This document shows positions 6,608 to 13,834 of a DNA stretch of 18,009 bases, in pieces (the first letter of the stretch is position 1; the number at the start of each line of letters is the position of its first letter). The position numbers and the translations under genes were made by a program. Origin of the DNA: Intrasporangium_A sp039812505 (GTDB lineage: Bacteria; Actinomycetota; Actinomycetes; Actinomycetales; Dermatophilaceae); assembly GCF_039812505.1 (NCBI RefSeq), contig NZ_JBDIAQ010000069.1:1-18009 (forward strand). The letters run 5' to 3'. The notes below the pieces were generated by a model. The model worked only from the letters and a program-made list of their open reading frames with translations, searched no databases and was not told the origin of the DNA.

Positions 6608-7539
6608 CTCGCCGAACCCTCGTGCTCGGTCCCACCGACGAAACGGTCGGAGAGGGCATAGGTCAGGAAGGCCACGTCGCCGATCTGCTGCACGCCGGCC
6701 AGCCGGCCGCGCCGGGCCGGGTGCCACGGGAACCGTCCGTCGTCGACGAACCGACGCGCTTGGCCGTCCCCGACGAAGACCGGCGCGACGACCAGGTGCA
6801 GCTCGTCCGCGATGTCCGCGACGAGGAACTGGGTCAGCACCCGGCCCCCGCCCTCGACCAGCAGGGTGTGCATCCCGCGCCGGGCCAGGTCGGCGCTGAC
6901 CGAGGGCAGGTACAGCTCCGGGCCGGCGTCGACGATCGTGGCCCGGGCGCCGAGTCGGGCAACGGCGCGGGGCACGGCGCCGGAGGGGCAGTAGACGAGC
7001 CGGTCCGCGCCGGTCGTGAAGAAGGCCGCGTCCGGATCGAGGTCGGCTCCGCTGGTGACCGTGACCTTCGTCGGCGTCTCGGGCAGGCCGCGTGCGCGTC
7101 GCGCCGCCCGACGCTCGGGGTCGCGCACGAGCAGCCGCGGGTTGTCGCTGCGGATGGTCTGGGCCCCGACGAGGATCGCGTCGCACCCGGCGCGCACGGC
7201 GTCCACCCGGTCGAAGTCGGCGGCGTTCGACAGGAGCAGCCGGCCGCCGGTGGCGCTGCCGATGTAGCCGTCCAGCGAGATGCAGCAGCTGAGCACGGTG
7301 TAGGGCAGTGCGACGCCCTCCCGCCCGGTGCCGGCTCTCGGCAGCCCAGCGCCCTCCAGCCGGATGTCGGCCCGCGGCAGCCCGGTACCGCCCGTCCCGG
7401 TGGCGGCTCGCGGCATGGGATGTGATCGGTCCGGCGGGCCGTCGCGATCGTGTCCGGTGCCCGGCCGGTCCGGTGGCCGCGCGCGCTCGCCCACGCCGCG
7501 CTCGCCCACGCCGCGTTCCCCCAGGGCACGCTCACCCAT
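6604..7539 (-). CDS. RibD C-terminal/dihydrofolate-reductase-fold reductase
   Basis: A 311-residue protein whose last ~230 residues are a RibD-C (pyrimidine reductase) domain: SCCISLDGYI at the first strand, LLLSNAADFDRVDAVRAGCD, ILVGAQTIRSDNPRLL, the nucleotide-binding block MHTLLVEGGGRVLTQFL, then ADELHLVVAPVFVGDG. Such domains use NADPH to reduce ribosylamino-pyrimidine or pterin-like substrates. No deaminase domain is fused, so this is not a full RibD. Next to a pterin-synthase homologue it suggests heterocycle reduction (inference). The ATG at 7539 overlaps the upstream stop by 8 bases and has GGGGGAAG upstream, so I prefer it. It adds an ~80-residue low-complexity leader with GERGV and GLPRA repeats. 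ATG at 7416 is an alternative without a ribosome site. Confidence 0.85.
   Translation of the reverse strand: MGERALGERGVGERGVGERARPPDRPGTGHDRDGPPDRSHPMPRAATGTGGTGLPRADIRLEGAGLPRAGTGREGVALPYTVLSCCISLDGYIGSATGGRLLLSNAADFDRVDAVRAGCDAILVGAQTIRSDNPRLLVRDPERRAARRARGLPETPTKVTVTSGADLDPDAAFFTTGADRLVYCPSGAVPRAVARLGARATIVDAGPELYLPSVSADLARRGMHTLLVEGGGRVLTQFLVADIADELHLVVAPVFVGDGQARRFVDDGRFPWHPARRGRLAGVQQIGDVAFLTYALSDRFVGGTEHEGSAR
7484..7528 (-). repeat. 15-bp tandem repeat at start of reductase gene
   Basis: Two exact 15-base units, CGCTCGCCCACGCCG on the plus strand, occupy 7484-7498 and 7499-7513, with a diverged third at 7514-7528. On the coding strand they give GERGV-type pentapeptide repeats. Confidence 0.8.
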
Positions 7540-8614
7540 GCTGTACTTCCCCCTGCCGCGTTTCCCCGCACCCCTGCTGCGCTCCCTCGCGCCCGTGCCG
7601 CGCTCCCTCGCGCCCGTGCCGCGCTCCCCCGCGCCCGGTCAGCAGCACCAACACCCCGGGCAGCGTTCCGACCAGTGCCAGCACGCCGTACAGGACGGAG
7701 ACGGACAGCCCCTGGGCGCCGCCCAGACCGGCCAGACCGAACACCCACGCGGCGGCGCCCTCCCGCGGCCCCCACCCGGCCAGGTTGACCGGGAGCGCGC
7801 CGACGACGAGGACCAGCAGCGCCATCGGCACGAGCATCCCGGGCCGCAGATCAGGGTTGACACTACGCGCCGCGAGCAGGAAGACGACCACGTGCCCGCA
7901 CACCGCGACCACCGAGGTGACCGCGATCACCGGCAGCGCCCGCGGCACCGCCCGGATGCCGCGCCAGTCGGCCGCGAGGATCCGTCGACGGCGAGCACCG
8001 GAGCGGTACCGGCGCCGCGTCCGGCCGAACAGCACGACGGCGCCCGCCACCAGGGCAAGCACCGGACCGGCCACCACCAGGGCACCCGCCCACGAGCCTT
8101 CGCCGAGCCCGCGCAGCCCGGCGAGCCCGTCACGCCATACGGTGCGCACCTGCCCGGTCAGGGGCGAGGGGACCATCGTGAGCACGGCGACGGCCATGAG
8201 CACCTGGACCACCTGCCCGAGCACCCGCTCCCAGGCCACGGTGCGCAGCCCCGTGGCCCGCGTCGCGGAGCGCTGCCGCAGCCCGCGGTCCACGTCGCCG
8301 AGCACCCCGCCGGGCAGCGTCGCGTTCAGCAGCTGCGACCGGAAGTATGCCGGGACGGCCTCGCCGATCCGCAGCCGCAGCCCGAGGCCGGCCGCGACCG
8401 CACACCACCGCCAGGCGCAGCACACGGTCGTCAGGACGGCCACGCCGACCGCCGCCAGGACGACCAGTGGGTCCACGGCCCGGAACGCGTCGAGCACCGG
8501 GGTGGAGCCGAACCGCACTGCCAGCAGGGCGAGTACGCCCATCGCGACCACGATCCGGACCCACCCCCGCCAGCGTGGGGGATGCTTCACGACGGGTGCA
8601 GCGGTGGCCCTCAC
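7532..8614 (-). CDS. LPG-synthase-TM/UPF0104-type integral membrane protein
   Basis: A 360-residue polytopic membrane protein. Hydrophobic helices occur from about residue 19 to 330, with the family hallmark RSQLLNATLPGGVLGDVDRG near residue 95 and the late NLAGWGPREGAAAWVFGLAG loop. The family includes the flippase half of MprF and many stand-alone homologues beside glycosyltransferases, where lipid flipping or export is suspected. No soluble aminoacyl-transferase domain is attached, so lysyl-lipid synthesis is unlikely. GTG at 8614 overlaps the glycosyltransferase TGA as GTGA and GGAGG abuts it; GTG at 8590 is possible. The last ~30 residues (GARHGRE repeats, then Gln/Gly rich) are a hydrophilic repeat tail. 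Likely moves a lipid-linked intermediate of this cluster (inference). Confidence 0.85.
   Translation of the reverse strand: MRATAAPVVKHPPRWRGWVRIVVAMGVLALLAVRFGSTPVLDAFRAVDPLVVLAAVGVAVLTTVCCAWRWCAVAAGLGLRLRIGEAVPAYFRSQLLNATLPGGVLGDVDRGLRQRSATRATGLRTVAWERVLGQVVQVLMAVAVLTMVPSPLTGQVRTVWRDGLAGLRGLGEGSWAGALVVAGPVLALVAGAVVLFGRTRRRYRSGARRRRILAADWRGIRAVPRALPVIAVTSVVAVCGHVVVFLLAARSVNPDLRPGMLVPMALLVLVVGALPVNLAGWGPREGAAAWVFGLAGLGGAQGLSVSVLYGVLALVGTLPGVLVLLTGRGGARHGREGARHGREGAQQGCGETRQGEVQHG
7580..7638 (-). repeat. 21-bp tandem repeat at C-terminus of membrane protein
   Basis: The units 7580-7600 and 7601-7621 are identical and a partial third runs to about 7638. Each encodes the heptapeptide GARHGRE in the cytoplasmic-looking tail of the LPG-synthase-type protein. 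Confidence 0.85.
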
Positions 8615-10053
8615 CCTCCGACACCCCCCAGCACGCCCAGGCCGGGCGCCACGCTCGACAGGACGGTGGAAAGCAGCGCCGTGGTGTGGTCCCAGCCGGG
8701 CAGGCCGGGCCGGCGCCCCTCGGCTGCGGCGCGGAGCCGCTTGCGCAGCGCCGGATCGGTGAGCCAGCGCGTCAGCGCGCGGGCCAGCGCCGCGGGATCG
8801 CCGGGTGGCACGAGCAGCCCCGGCCGGGTCCCGTCGGGGGCGTGGCCCAGCGACTCCGGCACGCCCCCGAGGTCGCTCGCCACGACCGGGATCCCCCGCG
8901 CAAGGGCCTCGGCGACGACCATCCCCCAGCTCTCCGTCCGGGAGGGCAGCACCAGCAGGTCGGCCGCGCGGTACGCCGCATCGAGGTCGTCGCGACCGAG
9001 CGGACCGGTGAACACCACCCGCCCGGCGAGGCCGACCACCTCGACCGTGGCCCGCAGGTGCGCCACGAACGCCGGCTCGAGGTCCAGCGCACCGACGCAC
9101 GTGCAGCGCCAGTCGCACCCCGGACGGGCGGCCATCAGCTCGGTGAGGGCACCGACCAACACGTCGAGCCCCTTCAGGTGCGTGACCGCGCCGACGCACA
9201 GCAGCCGCCCACCAGCAGCAGGTATGCCGCTCATCTCCGTCGCGTCGTGCCGACCCACCCGCGCGCCTGCCTCCCGAAGCCCGCCCACCTGCGTCGCGTC
9301 GTGCCGACCCGGGCGCACGTCTGTCTCGCCGGACCCGACCACCTGCGTCGCGTCGTGCCGACCCACCCGCGCGTCTGTCTCGCCGGACCCGGCCACCTCG
9401 ACCACATCGTGAGCGCGTGCGTCCAGTGGCACCCGGTCCACGCCGGGGGTCGCGACGTGGACCCGATCGCCGGTGAGGCGGTAGACATCCACGAGGTAGC
9501 CCCGGGCCCATGCGCTGGTCGTGACGACTGCCGCAACCTGCGAGAGCATCCGCCGCTCGGCGTCGGCCAGCGTCGGCTCGACGGGGCCGAAGGGCATGTG
9601 GACCAGCACGACGACAGGCCGCTGGGCAGCAGCCGCCGCCACGAGGTCGGCTGCCCCCGAGGCGAGCAGCCCGTCCACCAGCACCACCGCAGGGTCGCCG
9701 CGACCGACCGGACCGGTCCGCAGCGCCGCGGCCAGCGCCTCGCGCGCGGCCCGGTCGGGGTGCGGCCAGCAACCGGGCACCGCAGTCTCGCGGACCGACC
9801 AGCCGAACGCCCGCAGCCCCGTGCAGACCCGCCGGTCGTACCGGTTGCCGCCGCTGGGCCGGCGCGGGTCGTCGACCCCACCGGGCAGCACGAAGACGAC
9901 GCCCCTGTCGAGGACACCCTCGGCGACGACGTCGTTTGCGACGACACCCCCGGCCCCTATACCCCCGTCGGGCGCGGTCCTCACGAGAGCCCGCCCGAGG
10001 TCCGTGACCCCACAGTCCCTGACCCCGGGGCCGGCGCCGCGTGGAGTGCTCAT
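8611..10053 (-). CDS. GT4-type glycosyltransferase with inserted repeat
   Basis: A 480-residue GT-B fold glycosyltransferase. The N-domain covers about residues 35-215 (PVVVLVHMPFGPVEPTLADAE; SQVAAVVTTSAWARGYLV; VHVATPGVD). The C-domain begins at about 278 with GGRLLCVGAVTHLKGLDVL, then GRVVFTGPL, AADLLVLPSRTESWGMVVAEA (the E-x7-E motif of retaining GT4 enzymes, about 373-381) and IPVVASDLGGVPES. Residues 219-272, exactly between the domains, are three 18-residue repeats ending GRHDAT. Donor and acceptor are not predictable. ATG at 10053 overlaps the stop of the pterin-synthase-like gene as ATGA, and the membrane-protein gene overlaps its own stop, so it is fully coupled in the operon. Confidence 0.9.
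   Translation of the reverse strand: MSTPRGAGPGVRDCGVTDLGRALVRTAPDGGIGAGGVVANDVVAEGVLDRGVVFVLPGGVDDPRRPSGGNRYDRRVCTGLRAFGWSVRETAVPGCWPHPDRAAREALAAALRTGPVGRGDPAVVLVDGLLASGAADLVAAAAAQRPVVVLVHMPFGPVEPTLADAERRMLSQVAAVVTTSAWARGYLVDVYRLTGDRVHVATPGVDRVPLDARAHDVVEVAGSGETDARVGRHDATQVVGSGETDVRPGRHDATQVGGLREAGARVGRHDATEMSGIPAAGGRLLCVGAVTHLKGLDVLVGALTELMAARPGCDWRCTCVGALDLEPAFVAHLRATVEVVGLAGRVVFTGPLGRDDLDAAYRAADLLVLPSRTESWGMVVAEALARGIPVVASDLGGVPESLGHAPDGTRPGLLVPPGDPAALARALTRWLTDPALRKRLRAAAEGRRPGLPGWDHTTALLSTVLSSVAPGLGVLGGVGG
9238..9399 (-). repeat. 54-bp x3 in-frame tandem repeat in glycosyltransferase gene
   Basis: The marker CGTCGCGTCGTGCCGACCC starts at 9238, 9292 and 9346, exactly 54 bases apart. The unit encodes 18 residues ending GRHDAT. 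Units 2 and 3 are the closest pair; unit 1 has diverged in its middle. Confidence 0.9.
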
Positions 10054-10457
10054 CCCGGCTCCAGCGCCCGTTCGTAGGTCGCCCACGCGACCGGCGACTC
10101 GTGCACCGTCACGGCCAGCCCGGCCAGCCGCCGCGCGGCGCTGCCGAGGACCCCCGCCACGGCTCGTTCGGCCAGCTGGTCGGCGACGTACCGCGCCACT
10201 GCCTCGGTCGTCGAGTTGCGCCCGGCGAACACCGCCACGTCGTCGAGGTTGCGGCGGTCCAGCTCGTCGAGCACCTCGCGCAGGTGCGCCGCGGCCCGAC
10301 CGATGTCGACTAGGATCCCGTCGTCGTCCAGGTTCGGGCCCCGGAACGCGGCGTCGACCACGAACGTGGCGCCGTGCAGGCGCTGGGACGGGCCGAAGAC
10401 CTCGCCGCGCAGGCTGTGGGCGACCATGACGTGGTCGCGGACGGTCACCGTGTACAT
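10050..10457 (-). CDS. 6-pyruvoyl-tetrahydropterin-synthase-like, non-canonical active site
   Basis: A 135-residue T-fold protein. The family layout is clear: VAHSL (H14), RLHGATFVV (H28), the GILVDIG strand (47-53), the ELDRRNLDD helix end (65-73), NSTTEAVARYVADQL and TVHES (E120). PTPS/QueD enzymes convert dihydroneopterin triphosphate with a zinc held by three histidines and a Cys/Asp/His catalytic set. Here the HGH motif is HGA (third zinc ligand Ala30), the catalytic Cys position is Ser24, and the DH dyad reads D67-R68. It is therefore unlikely to do standard chemistry, though the pterin-anchoring Glu120 remains. From memory, Streptomyces homologues share the HGATF change. ATG at 10457 is 6 bases after the dehydrogenase stop with GAGG upstream. 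Confidence 0.85.
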   Translation of the reverse strand: MYTVTVRDHVMVAHSLRGEVFGPSQRLHGATFVVDAAFRGPNLDDDGILVDIGRAAAHLREVLDELDRRNLDDVAVFAGRNSTTEAVARYVADQLAERAVAGVLGSAARRLAGLAVTVHESPVAWATYERALEPG

Positions 10458-10463
10458 GACGCC

Positions 10464-11447
10464 TCACCCTCCACCGGAGTAGCTGATCGTGTGGCACACC
10501 GCCGGCAGGCTGCCGTCGGCCAGTCGGCTCGCCACCGCCGGCAGCTGCTCGAACGGCGACGTCCCGGTCAGCAGCGCCTCGTAGGCGGGGTCGCGCAGCA
10601 GCCGCAGCGCCAGCGCCAGCCGGTCGCGCGGGGTGCGCCGGGCCCGCCGCGCCGGTGCCACCCGGCCGACCTGGCTGGCCACGATCCCGAGCCGGGCCGA
10701 GTGGAACCGCCCGCCGAGCCCGACCTCGACCGGGGTGTCGCCGTACCAGCTCAGCTCGACCACCCGGCCCTCGTCGGCCAGCAGGTCAAGGGCCAGCCGC
10801 AGCCCGTCGGCGCTCGCGCTCGCGTGGAACACCATGTCGCAGCCGCCGACCCGCTCCGGTGCGCAGGCGAACCCGACCCCGAGCCGGTCGGCCACTTCCG
10901 CGCGCGAGCCGTCGACGTCATACAGGGTGACCTGCACGCCCGGGATGCCGGCCAGCAGCCGCGCGACGCAGCATCCCACCATGCCGGCCCCGACCACGGC
11001 GACCCGGTCGCCGACCAGGGGCGCGGCGTCCCAGAGCGCGTTCACCGCGGTCTCCACGGTGCCGGCGAGCACCGCCCGCCGAGCCGGGACTCCCTCGGGC
11101 ACCGGCACGACCGCAGCGGCGGGGACGACGTAGGCGCTCTGGTGCGGGTAGAGGCAGAACACCTCCTGGCCGCGCAGCCGCTCGTCGCCCGCTGTCACGA
11201 CCCCGACGCTGAGGTAGCCGTACTTCACCGGCCCCGGGAACTCGCCCTCCTGGAACGGCGCGCGCATCGCGGCGTACTGGGTGGGCGGCACCCCGCCCCG
11301 GAAGACGAGCCGCTCGGTGCCGCGACTGATGCCGCTGTAGAGCGTGCGCACCAGCACCTCGTCGGGCCCGGGATCGGCGACCGGCGCCGGGCGGATCTCG
11401 CCGCGACCGGGTGCGGCGACCCAGAAGGCCCTCGCGTCGAGCGGCAA
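10464..11447 (-). CDS. MDR-superfamily dehydrogenase lacking zinc ligands
   Basis: A 327-residue medium-chain dehydrogenase/reductase, first gene of the six-gene operon. The nucleotide-binding Rossmann motif is VAVVGAGMVGCCVA (GAGMVG, 153-158), followed by VTLYDVDGSR. The N-domain has SGISRGTE at 38-45, where zinc alcohol dehydrogenases have the catalytic Cys, and KYGYLSVG at 75-82, where they have the His; no structural-zinc cysteine tetrad is present. The SGISRGTE form resembles BchC-type and related oxidoreductases. It probably oxidises or reduces an alcohol/ketone of the cluster's intermediate with NAD(P). TTG at 11447 is chosen because AGGGGGG stands a few bases upstream and no ATG or GTG fits the fold's start. 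The 163-base gap to the divergent sulfatase gene holds the probable promoter. Confidence 0.85.
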   Translation of the reverse strand: MPLDARAFWVAAPGRGEIRPAPVADPGPDEVLVRTLYSGISRGTERLVFRGGVPPTQYAAMRAPFQEGEFPGPVKYGYLSVGVVTAGDERLRGQEVFCLYPHQSAYVVPAAAVVPVPEGVPARRAVLAGTVETAVNALWDAAPLVGDRVAVVGAGMVGCCVARLLAGIPGVQVTLYDVDGSRAEVADRLGVGFACAPERVGGCDMVFHASASADGLRLALDLLADEGRVVELSWYGDTPVEVGLGGRFHSARLGIVASQVGRVAPARRARRTPRDRLALALRLLRDPAYEALLTGTSPFEQLPAVASRLADGSLPAVCHTISYSGGG

Positions 11448-11533
11448 CCTGGCCCCCCTTTCCGCAGCCGGCGCCCGCGCCCCGATGTCGTGCTCCGCCC
11501 TCGTCTTCCAGCGCGGACTCCCGGAGCCGGGCG

Positions 11534-11546
11534 GTCGGGACCCGAC
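11534..11546. promoter_or_regulatory. Small palindrome in divergent intergenic region
   Basis: GTCGGG-A-CCCGAC is a perfect 6-bp-arm palindrome, 15 bases left of a second inverted repeat in the same gap. It may be an operator; short GC palindromes are common by chance in DNA of this composition. Confidence 0.25.
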
Positions 11547-11560
11547 GGTTCAGGCGTGTT

Positions 11561-11590
11561 TGTCTTGCAGTGACGTATTTACTGTAGACA
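11561..11590. promoter_or_regulatory. AT-rich inverted repeat, candidate operator/promoter
   Basis: TGTCTTGCAGT at 11561-11571 and ACTGTAGACA at 11581-11590 are reverse complements apart from one bulged and one mismatched base, around a 9-base spacer GACGTATTT. This is the only AT-rich island in the gap between the divergent dehydrogenase operon and sulfatase gene, so it likely holds promoter elements and a dimeric regulator site. Confidence 0.45.
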
Positions 11591-11610
11591 CATGAGTGTG
11601 GAGGCGTGCG

Positions 11611-13272
11611 GTGCCCTTACCCGACCCTGACCGCGTGGACCCCTCGACCAGCGCCGGGCGGGCCCGGAGGGCGCACCACGTCGTCGGTATGACGCTCACG
11701 GTGCTTTCCGGTGCGCTGGTCTGGGCGGCGCTGGCCATGCCCGCAGACCTGACCGGGCAGGGTGTCGCCGAGCTGCTCCGGCTGCCCGTGGAGGTCCTCG
11801 TCGTGGTGCTGCTGGCCCTGGTCCTGCCGCGCCGGGCGCTGCGGGTCGTCGCGCTCGTCCTCGGCCTGCTGCTCGGTCTCGTCGTGCTGCTCAAGGCCCT
11901 GGACCTCGGCTTCCACGCCACCCTGGACCGCCCCTTCAACCTGCTCACCGACTGGTCCTACCTCGGGCCGGCCCTGGGCGTGCTGACCGACTGGGTGGGC
12001 CGGACCCGGGCGCTGCTGGTCGCCGCCGCCGCGGTCCTGGCCGCAGTGGCGGTGCTCGCCGTGCTGCCGGCGGCCACCGCGCGGGTCATGGGCGCGCTCG
12101 CCGGGCAGCGTCGACGGGTCGCCCGGGCCCTGGCCGTGCTGACCGCGGTGTGGGTCGCCGCCGCGCTCACCGGGGCGGCGTGGTCGTCCGGGGTGACGGT
12201 GGCCTCGGCGAACAGCAGCCGGCTGGTCTGGGACAGCGCCACCCGGCTCCGGCACGACCTGGCCGACCATGCCGCCTTCGCGCGGCAGGTCGCGGCCGAC
12301 CCGTTCGCCGCGGTACCCGGCGACCGGCTGCTGACCGGGCTGCGCGGCAAGGACGTCCTGCTGGTCTTCGTCGAGAGCTACGGCCGAGTCGCGCTGGACG
12401 ACCCGGAGGTCGCCGGGGTGGTGCGCCCGGCGCTGGCCCGGGCCGACCGCGACCTGAACGCGGCCGGGTTCTCCGCCCGCAGCGCCTACCTGACCTCGCC
12501 GACCTTCGGGGGGGCGAGCTGGCTGGCGCACTCGAGCGTGGAGGCCGGGCTGTGGGTGGACAGCCAGCAGCGCTACGACCACCTGCTCGCGACCGACCGG
12601 CTGACCCTGGCCCGGGCGTTCGGCAAGGCCGGCTGGCGCACCGTCTTCGACGTGCCCGCGACGACCCGGACCTGGCTGGCGGGGCGGACCTTCTACGGGT
12701 TCGACAAGCTCTACACCGCCGAGAACGTCGGCTACCGCGGCCCGCGCTTCGGCTACGCGACGATGCCGGACCAGTACACCCTGCAGGTGTTCCGCGACCG
12801 CGAGCTGGCCCCCGGTCACCGGCCCCCGGTCATGGCCGAGATCGACCTGCTGTCCAGCCACTACCCGTGGACCCCGCCCCCGCCGCTGCTGCCGTGGGGC
12901 AGCCTCGGCGACGGGTCGGTCTTCGGCCGACCGGCCGGGGCGTCGCCCGACCTGCCGGGCGACCGGACCGCCGACCCACGGCAGATCTACGGCCAGACGA
13001 TCGCGTACGCGATGCGCGCGCTGGCCTCGTTCGCGGCCACGAGCAACGACCCGAACCTGGTGGTCATCGCGATGGGCGACCACCAGCCGAACAGCTCGGT
13101 GACCCGCCCCGGTGCCAGCCACCAGGTGCCGGCGATGGTCATCGCGCACGACCCGCAGGTGCTGGACAGCGTCGCGGGCTGGGGCTGGAGCCCCGGCCTG
13201 ACGCCGAGCCGGGACGCCCCGGTCTGGCCGATGAGCGCGCTGCGCGACCGGATCCTGACCGACTTCGGGTAG
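11611..13272 (+). CDS. Sulfatase/LTA-synthase-type membrane phosphotransferase
   Basis: A 553-residue protein. Five hydrophobic helices lie at about 23-42, 56-73, 76-95, 133-153 and 171-190, followed by an extracytoplasmic alkaline-phosphatase-superfamily domain. Seen motifs: VLLVFVESYGR at about 249-259 (first metal-binding acidic residue), TFGGASWLAHSS around 295-306 (expected nucleophile Ser/Thr region), SSHYPW near 410, and AMGDHQP near 488 (Asp-His metal ligands). The layout matches lipoteichoic-acid-synthase-like phosphoglycerol transferases more than soluble sulfatases. It would transfer or hydrolyse a phospho- or sulfo-group outside the membrane. GTG at 11611 has GGAGG at 11600-11604, six bases upstream, so it is preferred over GTG at 11596. 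It is divergent from the pterin-like operon and may share its regulation. Confidence 0.88.
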   Translation: MPLPDPDRVDPSTSAGRARRAHHVVGMTLTVLSGALVWAALAMPADLTGQGVAELLRLPVEVLVVVLLALVLPRRALRVVALVLGLLLGLVVLLKALDLGFHATLDRPFNLLTDWSYLGPALGVLTDWVGRTRALLVAAAAVLAAVAVLAVLPAATARVMGALAGQRRRVARALAVLTAVWVAAALTGAAWSSGVTVASANSSRLVWDSATRLRHDLADHAAFARQVAADPFAAVPGDRLLTGLRGKDVLLVFVESYGRVALDDPEVAGVVRPALARADRDLNAAGFSARSAYLTSPTFGGASWLAHSSVEAGLWVDSQQRYDHLLATDRLTLARAFGKAGWRTVFDVPATTRTWLAGRTFYGFDKLYTAENVGYRGPRFGYATMPDQYTLQVFRDRELAPGHRPPVMAEIDLLSSHYPWTPPPPLLPWGSLGDGSVFGRPAGASPDLPGDRTADPRQIYGQTIAYAMRALASFAATSNDPNLVVIAMGDHQPNSSVTRPGASHQVPAMVIAHDPQVLDSVAGWGWSPGLTPSRDAPVWPMSALRDRILTDFG

Positions 13273-13288
13273 GGGACAGGGACCGGCA

Positions 13289-13330
13289 CGAACGGGTCGG
13301 CGCGAACGGGTCGGCGCGACGGGGTCGGCG
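13289..13330. repeat. 14-bp tandem repeat, three units
   Basis: Starting 17 bases after the sulfatase stop, CGAACGGGTCGGCG occurs at 13289-13302 and 13303-13316, then CGACGGGGTCGGCG at 13317-13330. The unit is not a multiple of three and no gene covers it. The rest of this 187-base gap shows no hairpin I trust. Confidence 0.85.
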
Positions 13331-13459
13331 ACCACGACGGGCCGGTCCGGCGTCGAAAGGGCGCGGGATCGGCGATGACATCCGGCCGCGACGGCGTTGT
13401 AGGTGAGGGGAGCAGCGCGCGATCTGAGGGTAGGTGCAGAGTTGAGAGGAGAAGGAGCC

Positions 13460-13834
13460 ATGACGTTGCGGGTGATCGGGGCGGTGGTGGCACTGGTGTC
13501 CGCCGCGGTCCACTTCTGGGAGTTCGTCTTCAACGGGTACAACGCCCTGGCGGTGGTCGGGCCCGCCTTCGTCGTCAACGTCGTCGCGGGGGTCGTCATC
13601 GCGGTGCTGCTGTTGGTCTGGCACCACTGGGCGCCGTTCTTCCTGCTATTCGGCTTCGGCACGCTGACCCTGGCCGGCTTCGTCGTGTCGGCCACGGTCG
13701 GGTTGTTCGGAGTGCACGAGCAGTGGGCCGGGTTCCCGATCTGGGCAGCGGCGATCTCGGAGGCCATCGCGATCGTCGTCGGGCTGGCCGGGCTGGCCAC
13801 ACAGCTGCAGCGGGGGCACCAGACGGCTGCGTGA
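13460..13834 (+). CDS. Small four-helix membrane protein
   Basis: A 124-residue, almost wholly hydrophobic protein with four predicted helices: about residues 3-25 (VIGAVVALVSAAVHFWEFVF), 30-54, 58-84 and 92-116. WEFVFNGYN and VWHHWAP mark the first two loops. ATG at 13460 follows GAGAGGAGAAGGAG, a strong purine-rich ribosome site; the open frame continues upstream to 13403 without a comparable site. I do not recognise a functional family; it resembles small uncharacterised actinobacterial membrane proteins. Separated from the sulfatase gene by 187 bases with a repeat, so probably its own transcript. Confidence 0.8.
   Translation: MTLRVIGAVVALVSAAVHFWEFVFNGYNALAVVGPAFVVNVVAGVVIAVLLLVWHHWAPFFLLFGFGTLTLAGFVVSATVGLFGVHEQWAGFPIWAAAISEAIAIVVGLAGLATQLQRGHQTAA

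Noticed and set aside
11592..11630. 12-residue upstream ORF overlapping the sulfatase start
   Set aside because: ATG at 11592 has no ribosome site and the frame ends 20 bases into the main gene. A leader peptide is possible but unsupported.
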